The position numbers and the translations under genes were made by a program. 64,000 nucleotides of DNA. Origin: Zizania palustris (lineage: Eukaryota; Streptophyta; Magnoliopsida; Poales; Poaceae). A model generated the notes under the pieces. The model ran no database searches. It saw only the letters and a list, made by a program, of their open reading frames with translations, and was not told the origin of the DNA. Each line of letters starts with the position of its first letter. Position 1 is the first letter of the stretch. The stretch lies in contig JAAALK010000285.1 of NCBI GenBank assembly GCA_019279435.1, forward strand, positions 63,784,865 to 63,848,864, read 5' to 3'. Below, in pieces: positions 24,200 through 36,827 of the stretch.

Positions 24200-24406
24200 A
24201 CGATATCTTTCGATGATTGCTTAATAATAATTTTGTGATTGTGGTACCACCTGCAGCGACTTGTGTTGTAGGTGGATTAAAATAAAACATTGATGTAATA
24301 AACATTCTTTACCACTTATATATATACGAGCCCCTCTTGGCTATTTTGGTTATAATTTGTTTTAAAGCTTTTTCTCTTATGGCTAAGAATTTTGTGTGCT
24401 CAGAAG

Positions 24407-27400
24407 ATGGGCGATAACCATAACACTGGGTCCAACACCGGAGAAGGGGCAAGCAATGGTCTGCCCGAAAGTGTTGTGCCCAACTGGGGCGCAACGGGCC
24501 AACGTCAGACTAGGCCACCATCCACCAACCATCCCACCTTGGTGGAGATGATGGCTAATTAGAACCAGCTGATACCTGCCCTCCTCACCTAGATGCAGCA
24601 CCAACAGGCACAGTTGGACCGGCTACAACAACAAAACGATGAGCCCGTCCCACGTGCACTAGCCCCTGCACCCGTGCCTCAACTCTCGGAGTTCTTGCGC
24701 GTACGACCCCCTATCTTCTCTAGCACGACCAACCCCATGGAGGCCGGAGATTGGCTTCGGACCATCGAGAAGAAGTGTGACCTCCTCCCCTAGCAACGAC
24801 CGGGAGAGAGTGGCATTCGCCACTCATCAGCTCCAGGGTCCCGCCGCAGAATGGTGGGACAACTACCGTGAGTCCCAGCCGGAGGACCATGTGGTGACTT
24901 GGGCGGAGTTCACCATCGCCTTCCGTGCCGCACACGTCCCCACCAGAGTCATCGCGGTCAAGCAGCAGGAGTTCTGCGACCTGCAGCAAGGAAACCGGAC
25001 CGTCATGGAGTATCTCCATGAATTCAACCGTCTGGCCCGCTACGCACCAGAAGAGGTGTGAACCGACGCCCTCCGTGAGGCTAAGTTTCTCCGGGGACTT
25101 AAAGATGAGTTGTCCATTTAGCTCGTCACCACCGACTACGCTGACTTTCAATGGTTGGTGAATAAAGCGCTCATCCAAGAGACTGAGCAAAATAAGTTGG
25201 ACCTCAAGAAGAGGAAGATGATTGCGTTCAAGCATAATTAGGCGAACCCTCAGAAGCCCCGCTTCGTCCCTCCGCCGCCGGCACCCGCTTACCATCCTCG
25301 GCCCATCTATAGGCCACCTCATGCCGCCAGTGGATCCAACGTCGGGGATCCTTGCCCCGCTCCACCAGCTCCGACCGCTCAGCCGACGCCCACCGCCAAG
25401 GCCCCGATCATAAGGGACCACCACGGAAAGCCGGTCGTCTGCTTCAACTGCTGGAAGGAAGGGCACTACTCGCACCAGTGTCCTCACCCCAAGCAGCCAC
25501 AAGGCGCGGTACCAAACCAGGCGGTTCGTGCCCGCGTCAACCACATCAGGGCGGAGGAAGCTCAGGAAGCTCCCAAAGTCGTACTCAGTATATTGACCGC
25601 AAATTCCATACCTGCTATAGTACTGTTCGACTCTGGAGCAACGCACTCCATCTCGGAGGACTTTGTGAAAACCAACGACTTGGAAGTACTCCCTCTACCC
25701 ACCACAATGATGATTTCCACCCCCGGCAAGAAAACCTTAGCTCACCTATTCAGCCCTAAGGTAAGGATAGAGATCCAAGGAGTATTATTCTAGGCCGAGC
25801 CAGTCCTCATCGAGTGCACCGGACTCGACCTCATCCTAGGGATGGATTGGTTGATGAAGCACAAGGGAGTGATCGACTGTGCCAGCAAGTCCGTAACTGT
25901 GACCAACCCCGAAGGCAAAGCTGTCACTTTTCGGATGACCAACTGCAAAACTCGCGAAGTGTCCCTTCACTCGCTAGCCCTAGAGGAAGTACCCGTGGTC
26001 AAGGAATACACGGACGTCTTCCCAGAGGACCTACCAGGAATGCCTCCCAAGCGGAACATCGAATTTAGAATCGAACTTGTCCCCAGGACCACCCCAATCT
26101 CCAAGCGCCCATACTAGATGGCCGCCAACGAACTAGCCAAAGTCAAGAGCAATATCGAAGACCTAGAACAAAAAGGATATATCCGATAGAGTACCTCACC
26201 CTGGGGTGCACTGGTCATCTTCACCATGAAGAAGGACAAGACTAAAAGGATGTGCGAGGACTGTAGAGCCCTGAACGACGTGACCATCAAGAACAAGTAC
26301 CCACTGCCTCAGATCGATGACTTGTTCGATCATCTGAAAGGATCCTCGGTGTTTTCCAAAATCAACCTCAAGTCAGGTTATCACCAATTGAGGATTAGAG
26401 AAGAAGACATCCCCAACACTGCCTTCACCTCCCGCTACGGACTCTACGAGTATACTATGATGTCGTTCAGACTAACGAATGCCCTGGCCTTCTTCATTAA
26501 CATGATGAACAATGTATTCATGGAGTTCTTGGATAAGTTCATCGTGGTATTCATCGACGATATCCTCGTCTACTCCAAGACCAAGGAAGAACATGAAACC
26601 CACCTCCGTCTGACCCTCGGAAAGCTAAGGGAACAACAATTGTACACCAAATACAGCAAGTGCGAGTTTTGGTCGTCTGAGGTGAAGTTCCTCGGTCATG
26701 TCATATCTACCGGAGGAATAGCAGTGGACCCAACCACCATAGAAGTAGTGACCAATTGGCTACAACCCACGAACGCGACCGAGATCCGGAGTTTTCTCAG
26801 ATTGGCCGGGTATTACCGCCGATTCATCGAGAATTTCTCGAAGATAGCCAAGCCCATGACCAGGCTGTTGCGGAAGGAAGTAAAATTTGAATGGAATCCA
26901 GATTGTGAAGAATGCTTCTACACCCTTAAGAAAAAGCTCGTGTCAGCCCCGATTCTGACTCTGCCAGACATCTGGAAGGACTTCCACATCTACTGTGATG
27001 CCTCTCGCTAAGGGTTAGGGTGTGTCTTGATGCAAGACAGGAAGTTGTTATCTTACGCCTCTCGCCAACTAAGGCCACATGAGCTGAATTACCTGACCCA
27101 TGACCTGGAATTGGCAGCCGTGGTTCATGCCCTGAAGATATGGAGACACTACCTTGTGGGAAATCGGTGTGAGGTCTTCACCGATCATAAGAGCCTCAAG
27201 TACATATTCACCCAACCGGACCTGAACCTCAGATAGAGAAGGTGGTTGAGCTGATCAAAGATTATGACTTGGGCATCCACTATCATCCAGGCAAGGCAAA
27301 TGTGGTGTCAGATGCCCTAAGTCAAAAAGGGTACGACAATGCCATCATGGTGCTAGACCAGGCCCCATTATTATATAAGGAGATGGAACGGTTGAATCTA

Positions 27401-28731
27401 GAGATCACCACCAGAGCATATCTCGCTGCCCTAGAGACCAGACATGTCTTGATAGACCAGATCCGTGAGACACGGAAGGAAGACCCGGACATCTTAGAGA
27501 TCCAACAGAACATGAGAAAAGGTAAAGCCCCCGGATTCTCCGAGGACGAGCACGGTACCGTCTGGTTCGGAAACCGAATATGCGTACCCGAGAAGCCAGA
27601 GTTGAAGGCCCTCATCCTTCAAGAGGCCCATGAAACTCTATACACCATACATCTTGGGAGTACAAAGATGTACAAGACCTAAAGGAGAAATATTGGTGGG
27701 TCAGCATGAAGAGGGAAATAGCTGAGTATGTGGCAAAGTGCGACACATGCCGACGAGTCAAGGCAGAGCACCAGAGACCTGCTGGACTATTACAACCCCT
27801 CAAGGTCCCCGAATGGAAGTGGTAAGAAATAGGAATGGACTTCATCATGGGACTGCCCAGGACCCAAGCCAGTCATGATTCTATCTGGGTGATCATCGAC
27901 CGACTCAACAAGGTGGCTCACTTCTTTCCCGTCAAGACAACTTACACCATCGCAAAGTTGGCCGAGTTGTATATGACCCAGATTGTGTGCCTGCACAGAG
28001 TTCCAAAGAGGATATGCTTAGAGCTTGCGCTCTAGACTTTGGCGGAATGTGGGATAAGAACTTGCCTTATACGGAGTTCTCTTACAACAACAGCTATCAA
28101 GTTAGCCTGCAGGTGTCCCCGTTTGAAGCACTTTATGGGCATCAGTGCAGAACGCCGTTACTCTGGGATCAGACCGGCGAGTCGCAGCTATTCGGGATGG
28201 ACATATTGCGAGAAGACGAAGAGAAAGTCAAGATCATCTGGGACAGATTGAAGATAGCCCAGTACCGACAAAAGAGCTACGCCGATAATCAACGGAGAGA
28301 CCCAACCTTTGAGGAGGGCGACTATGTCTATCTCCGAGTCACTCCCCTCTGTGGCACCCAAAGGTTCAACATGAGAGGAAAGTTAGCACCTCTTTATGTT
28401 GGACCCTTTCAGATCCTCCGATGGCAAGGAGAAGTGGCATATCAGCTAGAACTACCTCCATCCTTGGCAGGAGTCCATGATGTGTTCCACATCTCTCAGC
28501 TAAAGAAATGTCTTCGTGTGCCCACCGAGTAGGCCGACCTCCAACAGCTAAATGTCCAAGAAGACTTGACCTACATTGAGAAACCCATCAGGATTCTCAA
28601 AACTAAGGAAAGAGTAACCAGGAGAAGTGGTTCTCTTCTGCAAGGTTCAGTGGGACAACCACCCCGTTGAAGAAGCCACATGGGAAAAAGAAGATGAGTT
28701 AAAGGCCCAATACCTCGAGCTATTTGAGTAA
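24407..28731 (+). pseudogene. Tekay gag-pol polyprotein, decayed
   Basis: The likely start is ATG 24407 (MGDNHNTGSNTGEG). Domains in order: capsid (GPAAEWWDNY, EFNRLARYAPEEV), zinc knuckle CFNCWKEGHYSHQCP (about 25441-25485), protease VLFDSGATHSIS (about 25620), RT with FIDDILVYS (about 26550), RNase H (YCDASR, FTDHKSLKYI), integrase zinc region (CDTCRRVKAEHQRPAG) and a core with only the first D (GMDFIMG). About 60 residues are deleted near 28015, between VPK and the DMLRACALDF region, removing the other two catalytic acids. After the VFHISQLKKC motif comes a chromodomain. Frameshifts lie near 24785, 27245, 27670 and 28620. Ten in-frame stops are TAG, mostly replacing Gln. Confidence 0.9.
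28574..28731 (+). pseudogene. Chromodomain at the integrase C-terminus
   Basis: The sequence reads YIEKPIRILKTKERVTR, then after a one-base shift near 28620 a frame with an aromatic VQW segment, EEATWEKEDEL and a stop at 28729-28731. This is the usual chromodomain layout of chromoviruses, which is thought to direct insertion by reading histone marks. The shift disrupts this copy. Confidence 0.8.
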
Positions 28732-28757
28732 CTTTCCAATCTCGAGGACGAGATTCT

Positions 28758-28775
28758 TTGTAAGGGGGATAGGTT
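28758..28775 (+). promoter_or_regulatory. Polypurine tract of the Tekay element
   Basis: TTGTAAGGGGGATAGGTT ends at the LTR start TGTAACACC (28776). The A/G-rich AAGGGGGATAGG core is the expected plus-strand primer. Confidence 0.75.
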
Positions 28776-31762
28776 TGTAACACCCCTAATTTCCAAAAGA
28801 AATAAAAATACATTTTATTCTCTGAAAAGAATTATTTTATTCCCTTAATGCCACTCATGCTTAAATGAGCTAGAACCTAGATGAAATGTCCAAACGAGAG
28901 CCTAGAAAATTTTGTATATGATCCCAAGGCCAAGAAATATTTTGAGAATTTTTACAGATTTTTATCACTCTTGGAGGCAACCCAAATATTTTAAACTAAT
29001 TTCAGCAATTAAATTTATTCGAAAAGCATTTTAAACAGTAATGGGCCCCCTCCCCCTCTTCTCCCTCCACCAGCCGGCCCAGTCCACTCCCTCCCCGCAC
29101 CCAACACTGATAGCTGGGCCCTGCTCATCAGCCACCCCCTCTCCCTCCCATCAATTCGTCGCCGGTTTAATGCACCCCGAGGCCCGCCAGCCGTTTAATC
29201 GCGTTAAGGGACACATTTAAGCCCCGGGATCGCAGCGCCCGTGCATGGCGAGACCTCTTGGGCAAGTAAAATCCCTCCCCTCAGTTTTCCTTGCATGTGT
29301 CCCCCTCTAACCCCCGCCGACGCCTCTATTTAAACCCCTGGCCTCCACCGCGTCCAGCCCGCACGTCCGATCACGTTGAGAACAAACCTGAGCGCCCCAC
29401 CTCGGTTTTTAGCACCACACCGCCACCCTCGGTCCAGCCAGCGCTCACCATCGCCGGAGTCCCCCTTCGTCCTTGACGACCGCACCGTTGTGACCACAGG
29501 CGCCACCGTGACCTCAGCCACCACTCCATCGCCGATGAACCCTGCCAGAACCCCATCGCCGACGAGGACCCGAACGTCTAAGCCGCCCCCGCTCGTCGCC
29601 GGCCTCGCTTCGATGACTATTCGCCTGGCCAACGGTACACTCATGTTCCCTGTAGTCCCCTCCTTTCGTTTTAGCCCTTAGGATCCACCGCCGTCGCTCG
29701 CCATGGTCGCGTACCGTTCATTGCGTACCGGTTCAATGTTTTAATCCTGGTCGTCCACGTTAACTTAACACTTCCGCCTCACCCGCAGCCGCTCGATCGC
29801 GATCCAATGGCGATCCATGATCCGGCGCACATGCACAGTGCGCGTGTTCACGGTGGATTCGGTTCACCGTGGACCGGCGACTGTTTGGATTTAATTTAAA
29901 TTCCAGAAATAGTTTTAAACTTCTAAAATTCATATCTTTCTCATTTTAACTCTAAAATTAACCATTTATTTCCATAAAATTCATAATTTTATTCTCTACA
30001 TGTTGGTACAATAAAACAGTAGGTTTATTTTGAGTATTTTATGTTTATTTAATAAATATTCAATTATACTTTAGGATAAACTCAAAATTTGTCCATTTCA
30101 ACTTTAGGAAAAATTTATCTTTTATCCCCTTCATATTGGTGTAAATGAAACACTAGGTTCATTCTGAACTTTTTATTTTAAATTAATTGGAAGTTTAAAA
30201 TACATTAGTTTACATTTTATTCCTTTTTAGAAAATCCCTAACTCCCTCTAAATTCATTTTAAACATCCCTTTAATAATTTCTGAAGCTCAATAACTTTAT
30301 TTTCCTTAAATTTAACCTAATCAAAACCTATATGATTATTGTGTGATTTTGGATTGTTTATTGAATGTTATGTTTATTATTCATATTGAAAAGACTACGA
30401 CGCTGCCGAGGAGCCGGAGTACTTCCCGGAAGTCCCTCCTTCATGTTTCGCTGAACAAGGCAAGTCACCAAACCAATCTTTTGAGCATATTGAACCTAGT
30501 TTTGTTAAACTATCGCTAATACACATAGGTTATACATGCATTAGTCAAATGAAAGCCCTACATTATATTTATTTCGATCCCCGACCTTGATGTGCAACCC
30601 AAGCCATGCTATCTAGCCTAAAGTCCGTTTCACCATATTATTAGTACTAGTAGATAGTGTCTGATGTATCGACACAATTGCTATAGGTTAAAAATGAGTC
30701 GTAGCGATTGGGAATCTACTATATGATCCCAGTTATTCTCATCTCTGGAATTCTGTTGGTGATAGAGTTATGGTTAAGTGTATGCATGGTGGGTTCCGGG
30801 TGCAAGCTAGGGCATTGGTCGGTAGCACCCAGGGCACTATAAGGACCGGTCTGTGGGATCTGTTGCAATACATTTCCGTACTAACCACAAGTCTAGTGGG
30901 TAAGTCCTAAATAAGGTATGGAATGTTCCAATCCGAGGCACCACATGGAGATGGGTCAAGTAGCACCTGCGGGTGGCTTGTACCGACGTGGCGCAAAAGG
31001 GTGTGACGTTAGCTGGGATGCGGCCTAGCACGCCGGCGAAACCTAGAGCGGGTGATTATCGCTTGGAGCATTTCATGCTGAGGTTTTGGCACGAGTTCCC
31101 GTGGTACGGGTCATCTCATTACACTTTGGTGTTTGGGATGAGTGCGTGCCTTGTGGGTACAGTGGTACACCTCTGATAAGAGTCTTAAATCTTTTCGAAA
31201 AACCGAGCCCACGGTCAAGGGCGGGTTGCGTGACATCCCACAGTTAGTTTATCTTAATGTATGTGCATGATGACTTGGCATGTAAGGACTGTTGTGCGAG
31301 GAGGGAAAACGTACTCCTTGAGTTAGATGGTATTATGATGTTCATGTTTAATATTCGGCATGATTAAATTTGACTACACTAAATGCAATAACTGAAAAAT
31401 GTACTTTTCTGCACTTTTAGCCGTTGTCCTTCCTTTGTTATTATCTTGCATTATTGTCGCATTTGCGGTGGCTTGTTGAGTACTTTTTGTACTCATTCCC
31501 GTTGGACACACAATTCATAGGATGCCTACTACGAGGAAGATTGTCTGGAGTAGCGACCCAGTCAAGAAGAAAGATCCTGAAGAAGACGTTCATCATGCTA
31601 TTTATTTTTGATGTTTATTTTATTTTTACACTTATGTAATAATGTGGTCTGTGTACCATGAATGATTGCCCATATGTACGTTGTTACATGATGAACCTCT
31701 TGTATTATTGTTTTTCTTTGGAAATTCAATAATGTTCCGATTTGATAAATCTGGGCGTCACA
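28776..31762 (+). repeat. Tekay 3' LTR
   Basis: It is 2987 bp, starts TGTAACACCC and ends GCGTCACA, followed by the target duplication TATTC. Relative to the 5' LTR it lacks two internal blocks of about 200 bp each. The low-quality copy at 627-3616 matches this LTR, not the 5' one. Confidence 0.93.
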
Positions 31763-31977
31763 TATTCCACGATTTCATCATCTCTGTCGCAGTTATCGGC
31801 TTGCCAGCTGATCATCTATGCTACTGATGTTATCCATCCTATTTCCTTATTAGTAACAGGGTCAAACTGATTGGCATCCCTTGAACTCTTTTTCTGAGAA
31901 TGTAGGACCTACACTGGAGTTAAGCAGATCTTCCAGGCCACGTGTGTGTCAATGTGTGACCAACAGACCCACCAATA
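31763..31977 (+). repeat. Gypsy-A 3' LTR, right part
   Basis: This continues the LTR interrupted at 19921 and matches 13053-13268. The first five bases (TATTC) are the duplicated target of the Tekay insertion. It ends ACCCACCAATA, corresponding to CGCACCAACA in the 5' LTR. Confidence 0.7.
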
Positions 31978-33653
31978 CTTGTTTTAAACGGTTTGGATCT
32001 ATGCCCTAATCAATCTAGGATGGGGGAAATGTCGAGGGACAACAAGACCAACCCATATATATGAAGGATATGCACAATAAAATTCCGTGGATCGAAAGTT
32101 CCGATAGGTAGTATCGAAAGTTCCAATTATTATCTAGTCCCGATACAGAGAGCAAATGTTTCTTCGGAAGTTCTGATATGGTATCAGAAGTTTTAACGAG
32201 CCAGAAGTTCCGATTCAGAATCGAGGAATTTTGTACTGATGGGAAGTTCAGATATGGTATCGGATGTTCTGAGGTGGGCAATAACAGATTGGATCTATTG
32301 TGTGTCATACTGTGTCGGGAGACCTAAAATACCTTGTCGGAAGTTCCGATCCAGGATCAAAAGTTCCGATGAGAGGAGGAGGATGTCTTGGAACCAAGGA
32401 ATAAGTGTGGATTAGACCTAGCCACCAAATAGTGCTCTTGATGCGCACGGGTGCCTGATCTTCCATCAGAGGGGGTAAACTCGATTGGTGGAGGACTCAG
32501 CATTGACGACCTGGCTTCCGATCAGCTCTGATCCGAACCCCGCAATCGCTACACCACGGCTCCGTTGGTTATCAACCACGCACGAATGCGATTTACCTAG
32601 CCAAGAAGGCTTAGCCCTACATGCGAATCGAGAACACAAGCAACAACACAGAAACACAATCTCACAAACAGATGAAAGATCGATTTCTCGAGCGGGATTC
32701 CACAATCTGATGAACGTCAGAGTTCGATCTGCAAGGCAGTTCGAAACTAAGCAAAACCCAACCCTAATTCATGGCGGCTACAGAGTATTAATACCTAGGG
32801 TTTGTGTAAAGTCTTCCCTAATGTTGGGCTTAAGGCCCCAAACGGATACAAGACCCAAAGTGGCCCAAAATAGTGACGCAACACCTTATGACTTGTTCGG
32901 ATGACATAGAACGTTTTGTCACGAATCAAGACTTGGCACCAGATTCATTGGAAATATATTTTCGTTATCTTTCCAACTCCTTAAAGAATGCCTCATTCCG
33001 CCTCCGTACGAGAAAGTTATGCCCATTTTAATGAAGGGTGTTCTGCTGAAACCGAACCGAAATCAGAGTTTGAAGTGGAATCCAAATTGGATTGTTGCGC
33101 CGCCTCTCCCTCTTGTGTTTGATCCAGAAGTGCTTCTCCCAAGTTCCTTAGAGACAAAATATCACCCATAAGTAGCATCCCATCCATATTCATATCATTA
33201 TGTAAAGTATGAAACGAACGCACCTCATAATTAAGCTTGAGGGCACGAGAGCGAGTGATTGGTCCAAGAATGATAGCGTGTTGGATGTCTTTATCATTTT
33301 AATCGATGTCCTCATCAGCTCTCCTCCCTTTCTTGATCTCAATCATTGAGGTCAAGGATCCCCATCTCTCACGTGCAGTGCTAGCACATTGCCATGGAGT
33401 CGTTGCTCCAATAGCAACGGTCGTGGACATCTACATGCAAACGACTACGTCGTATTCATCGATCAGATCGGTGAAGGATGGAAAGGATGAAGCAATGATA
33501 GGCTTGATGTGCTACTCCTACATCTTCTTCCGCTGCACCTAGTGCGTCTCGCGCTAGAAGGTACTGATCCATGATCTCGCACGGGCATGAGTCTTGGGCT
33601 TAGGGCGTAAATTTTGAATTTGACGACTAGTTTAGCTTGCATATTCCCCAACA
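31978..33653. other. Unassigned stretch ending in the Copia-B 5' LTR end
   Basis: No coding region is visible. 32090-32371 holds eight diverged copies of a 15-bp palindrome. 32465-32900 read on the minus strand looks like promoter-to-leader DNA (TATTAATACTCTGTAG with AAACCCTAGG just upstream). The right end CCCCAACA (33646-33653) followed by a primer site marks the end of the Copia-B 5' LTR; its left edge was not found. Confidence 0.55.
32090..32371. repeat. Cluster 1 of palindromes ATCGGAA-G-TTCCGAT
   Basis: About eight diverged copies occur at irregular spacing. The best is the perfect 13-mer inverted repeat TCGGAAGTTCCGA at 32337-32349. Others lie near 32093, 32112, 32163, 32186, 32208, 32243 and 32357. 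The same cluster appears in the duplicate at about 3940-4210. Confidence 0.75.
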
Positions 33654-33654
33654 G

Positions 33655-33667
33655 TGGTATCAGAGCC
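33655..33667 (+). other. Copia-B primer-binding site
   Basis: TGGTATCAGAGCC is complementary to the 3' end of initiator tRNA-Met and lies one base after the LTR end CCCCAACA. It orients Copia-B on the plus strand, in agreement with its gag. Confidence 0.85.
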
Positions 33668-33744
33668 TACTTGCGTAGTGTTCGACCTAGATCCCTCATG
33701 TATGGAGATACATGGGTGAAAATCAGATTAGATCTGTTTCTATT

Positions 33745-33935
33745 CACAGAAGATCAGAAGTTCTAGTAATGATCAGAAGTTCTGATGGTGGATCGGAAGT
33801 TTTGATAGTGATCAGATATTCTGATATCGAATAATGATTCGATACATAAAGCAATTATTGTGGTCTGGGATTCTGATATTGATCGGAAGTTCTGGGGATT
33901 GGAAGTTCTAATACTAGATCAGAAGTTCCGACCTG
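33745..33935. repeat. Cluster 2 of palindromes ATCAGAA-G-TTCTGAT
   Basis: About eight diverged copies lie in the leader between the primer site and gag of Copia-B. A perfect 15-mer inverted repeat is at 33772-33786. Neighbours near 33751, 33791, 33810, 33880, 33899 and 33918 keep the GAAGTTC core or half-sites. No gene is seen in 33936-34759. Confidence 0.75.
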
Positions 33936-34759
33936 CACGAATTTAAAAAACCGAGCATGTTGACCTGGGTTTTTCAGATCAAGAATCCAGTCACTTGTAG
34001 ATTGCTCGACTAACTTTGTTTTGCAGAGAATTATGTGACTGGCATGGCCTTGGATAAATGTGATGTATATGATGCATGCCATGAATGTAAATTAAATATG
34101 GCCTGCGAGTCATGGTTATTTATAGCCCAAGGTTGATGTAAAATTTATCACGTCTTGCGTGTCATTTTCGCGGTGCTTCGGCCCATGTAATTAGTATAGA
34201 CTATGCAAGATGGACTAGTACTATTCATGAAGGCCAGGAGCACACACTCGATGATAGGAGCCATGGAGATGGAGATCGCCATGTGAAGAAGGCCATGCTA
34301 TGTCACAATTAATATGATTGCTTGTGATGCTTTCTTATGTTCCTATTATTCTATTCTTGCATGTTTCGTGTGCGCTAGGGACATTACTGTGCTAGAATAG
34401 TTTTCCCACAAAAAATTAAGTGTTGATGCTCTTCCCAATAGCTGCACCCACCAAGGTTTGTGTTCATCAATAGTGGGTCTGCTAAAGCAGGGTGCTATCT
34501 TTTATCTCGACCAGTTGGGGCGGAAGTCGGACTTCTACACACATAGTGTTGGTTCACTTGACAAGGCTATCAAAATAGTTTTGGGCCCTGGAGCATAGGA
34601 GTTGGGGTCGAGCATTGGATGCTTCTCCAATGACAAGAGTGACATACGATGTGATTAGAAAGGAGTTGCTTACCTATGTCAACTAGCTTCTAACAGTGAT
34701 GTGAAAGCTCACTAGGAGATAACGTGACCATGGATGTTACGTTTAATCTTTTGTAGATC

Positions 34760-36822
34760 ATGACACACACTACTTCTACTGTTAAGAGCACTCTAGTTTT
34801 TAATTTGTGATCTATACTTGAACGTGAGAAATTATCTGGAACAAACTTTATGGATTGGTATCAAAATTTGAGAATTGTTCTTAAACAAGAGAAAAAGAAT
34901 TATGTTTTGGAGGAACCTCACCTTCATGAACTAGGAGAGGATGCTTCTACAGCAGACAAGCGTTCTTATGAGAAGCATGCTAGTGATTATGTGGATGTCA
35001 GCTATCTGATGCTTTCCTGCATGTCCTGCATGCTATATGAGGAACGTGATGCTTACGATATGATCGTAGTTCTTAAGGGCATGTTTCAGAACCAGGCAAG
35101 GGAAGAAAGATACAATGTGTCTAAATGCTTGTTTGGTAGCAGACTAGCTGAAGGGAGCCCAGTGAGTTCTCATGTGATCAAGATGGTTGGTTGTGTAGAG
35201 ACTCTAGAGAGACTGGGCACTCCAATGGATCCATACCTAGCTATTGATGTCATTCTCTAGTCGCTCCCACTGAGCTTTGAGTCATTCATCATGAATTATA
35301 ACATGGTTGGACTGGAGAAGACACTATCTGAGTTGCATGGGATGCTTAAAGCTACTAATGAGAGTATCAGGAAGTCTCCTAATCAAGTGATGATGGTTTA
35401 GAAGGAGGGCAAGAAGAAGAGGAGGAAAAAGGCTAAGACTACAGGTTCAATATCTAGTATGAAGTATAAACCAACTAGAAAGTCCAAGTCTAGTCCTGTC
35501 AACTCTGATGTGTGCCACCATTGCCACAAGCCTGGGCATTGGAATCACAATTGCAAGGTGTACTTTGAAGAGTAGAAGAATAAGAAGGGAAGTGGGATTT
35601 CCGTTTCATGTATTAATGTTATTGAAATTAATCTTGCTACTCGTCTAAATGATTCATGGGTATTTGATACCGGATCGATGATTCATATATGCAAATCATT
35701 GTAGGGGCTGAGTATAGTAAGAAAGTGTGCAAGTGGCGAGCTAGATATCCGCGTCGGGAATGGTGCAAAGGTTGCGGCATTGGCCGTCAGCGTTTATTCA
35801 TTGTCGCTACCGCCAGGAGTAGTTTTGGAGTTAAATAATTGCTATTTCATTCCTGCCTTAGGTAGAAACATTATCTCTTCTTCATGTTTAGAGGAAGATG
35901 GTTTTGAATTCATAATAAAGAATAAGAGTTGTTCAATATTTTATAATGGCATGCTCTATGGTGTTTGTCCATTAGTGAATGGATTGTATATTTTGAGTCT
36001 TGACGATGCACACGTTTATAACATTAGTACTAAGAAACAATGAGTCAATGATTTGAATCCTACCTACGTATGGCATTGACGTTTGGGTCATATAAATAAG
36101 AAGCACGTGCAGAAGATCCATAGTGATGGACTTTTGGAGTCATTTGATTTTGAATCATATGACACATGCGAGTCTTGCTTACTTGGCAAAATGACAAAGA
36201 CGCCTTTCACTGGATAGAATGAGAAGGTGAGTGAGCTATTGGCCATAGTACATACTGATGTGTGTGGACCAATGAGTCACATGGCTAGGAGAGGCTTTCA
36301 GTACTTTATCACTTTTACCGATGTACTTTAGTAGATATGGCTATGTCTACTTGATGAGGCATAAGTGGGAATCCTTCGAAAAGTTCAAGGAGTTCCAAAC
36401 TGAAGTATAAAATCATATGGGCCAGACAATTAAATTTTTACGATCAGATCGTGGGGTTGAATATTTGAGCCATGAGTTTAGTGATCATCTGAAGCAGTGT
36501 GAATTGTTCAACAATTGACTCCACTCGGCACGCCCCAATGTAATGGGGTGTTCGAGCATAGAAACAACACTTTGTTGGACATGGTGCGGTCCATGATGAT
36601 TCACACTGATCTTCCATTATCCTTTTGGGGTCACGCTCTAGAAACCACATCATTCACGATTAATAGAGTTCCATCTAAGTCAGTAGAGAAGATGCCATAT
36701 GAGATGTGGTCTAGGAAGCGTCCTAGTTTGTCTTTTTTAAAGATTTGGGGATGTGAGGCATATGTCAAACGTATGACGTCTGACAAGCTCAGTCATAAGT
36801 CTGACAAGTGCTTCTTTGTTTG
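34760..36822 (+). pseudogene. Copia-B gag, protease and integrase (5' part of pol)
   Basis: Starts at ATG 34760. Gag shows LSGTNFMDWYQNLRIVLKQE (capsid-like, Ty1/copia) and a zinc knuckle CHHCHKPGHWNHNC (about 35515-35555). The protease is WVFDTGSMIHIC; the pre-integrase segment includes RLGHINKKH and CESCLLGKMTKTPF. The integrase core has HTDVCGPM (first D), a decayed second motif (RSDRGVEYLSHEF), and a third motif decayed around NGVFEHRNN, where E is still present. Stops are mainly TAG, with some TGA, and at least one frameshift lies near 36320. The frame is cut at 36822 by Sire-1 and continues at 47658. Confidence 0.85.
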
Positions 36823-36827
36823 ATATC

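Larger units (their letters stand above)
19922..31762 (+). mobile_element. Full-length Tekay-type chromovirus (Ty3/gypsy)
   Basis: Both LTRs start TGTAACACCC and end CGTCACA. They are flanked by the 5-bp duplication TATTC (19917-19921 and 31763-31767). In order the element has a 5' LTR, a tRNA-Met-type primer site, an extra upstream ORF, gag, protease, RT, RNase H, integrase and a chromodomain, then a polypurine tract and the 3' LTR. Structure and long LTRs fit the Tekay/RIRE3/RIRE8 group. It is inserted into the Gypsy-A 3' LTR. Many stops, several frameshifts and an integrase deletion make it inactive. Confidence 0.92.

Noticed and set aside
32485..32904. A 139-codon plus-strand frame
   Set aside because: The region reads better as minus-strand LTR promoter and leader DNA; the frame has no homology that I recognise.
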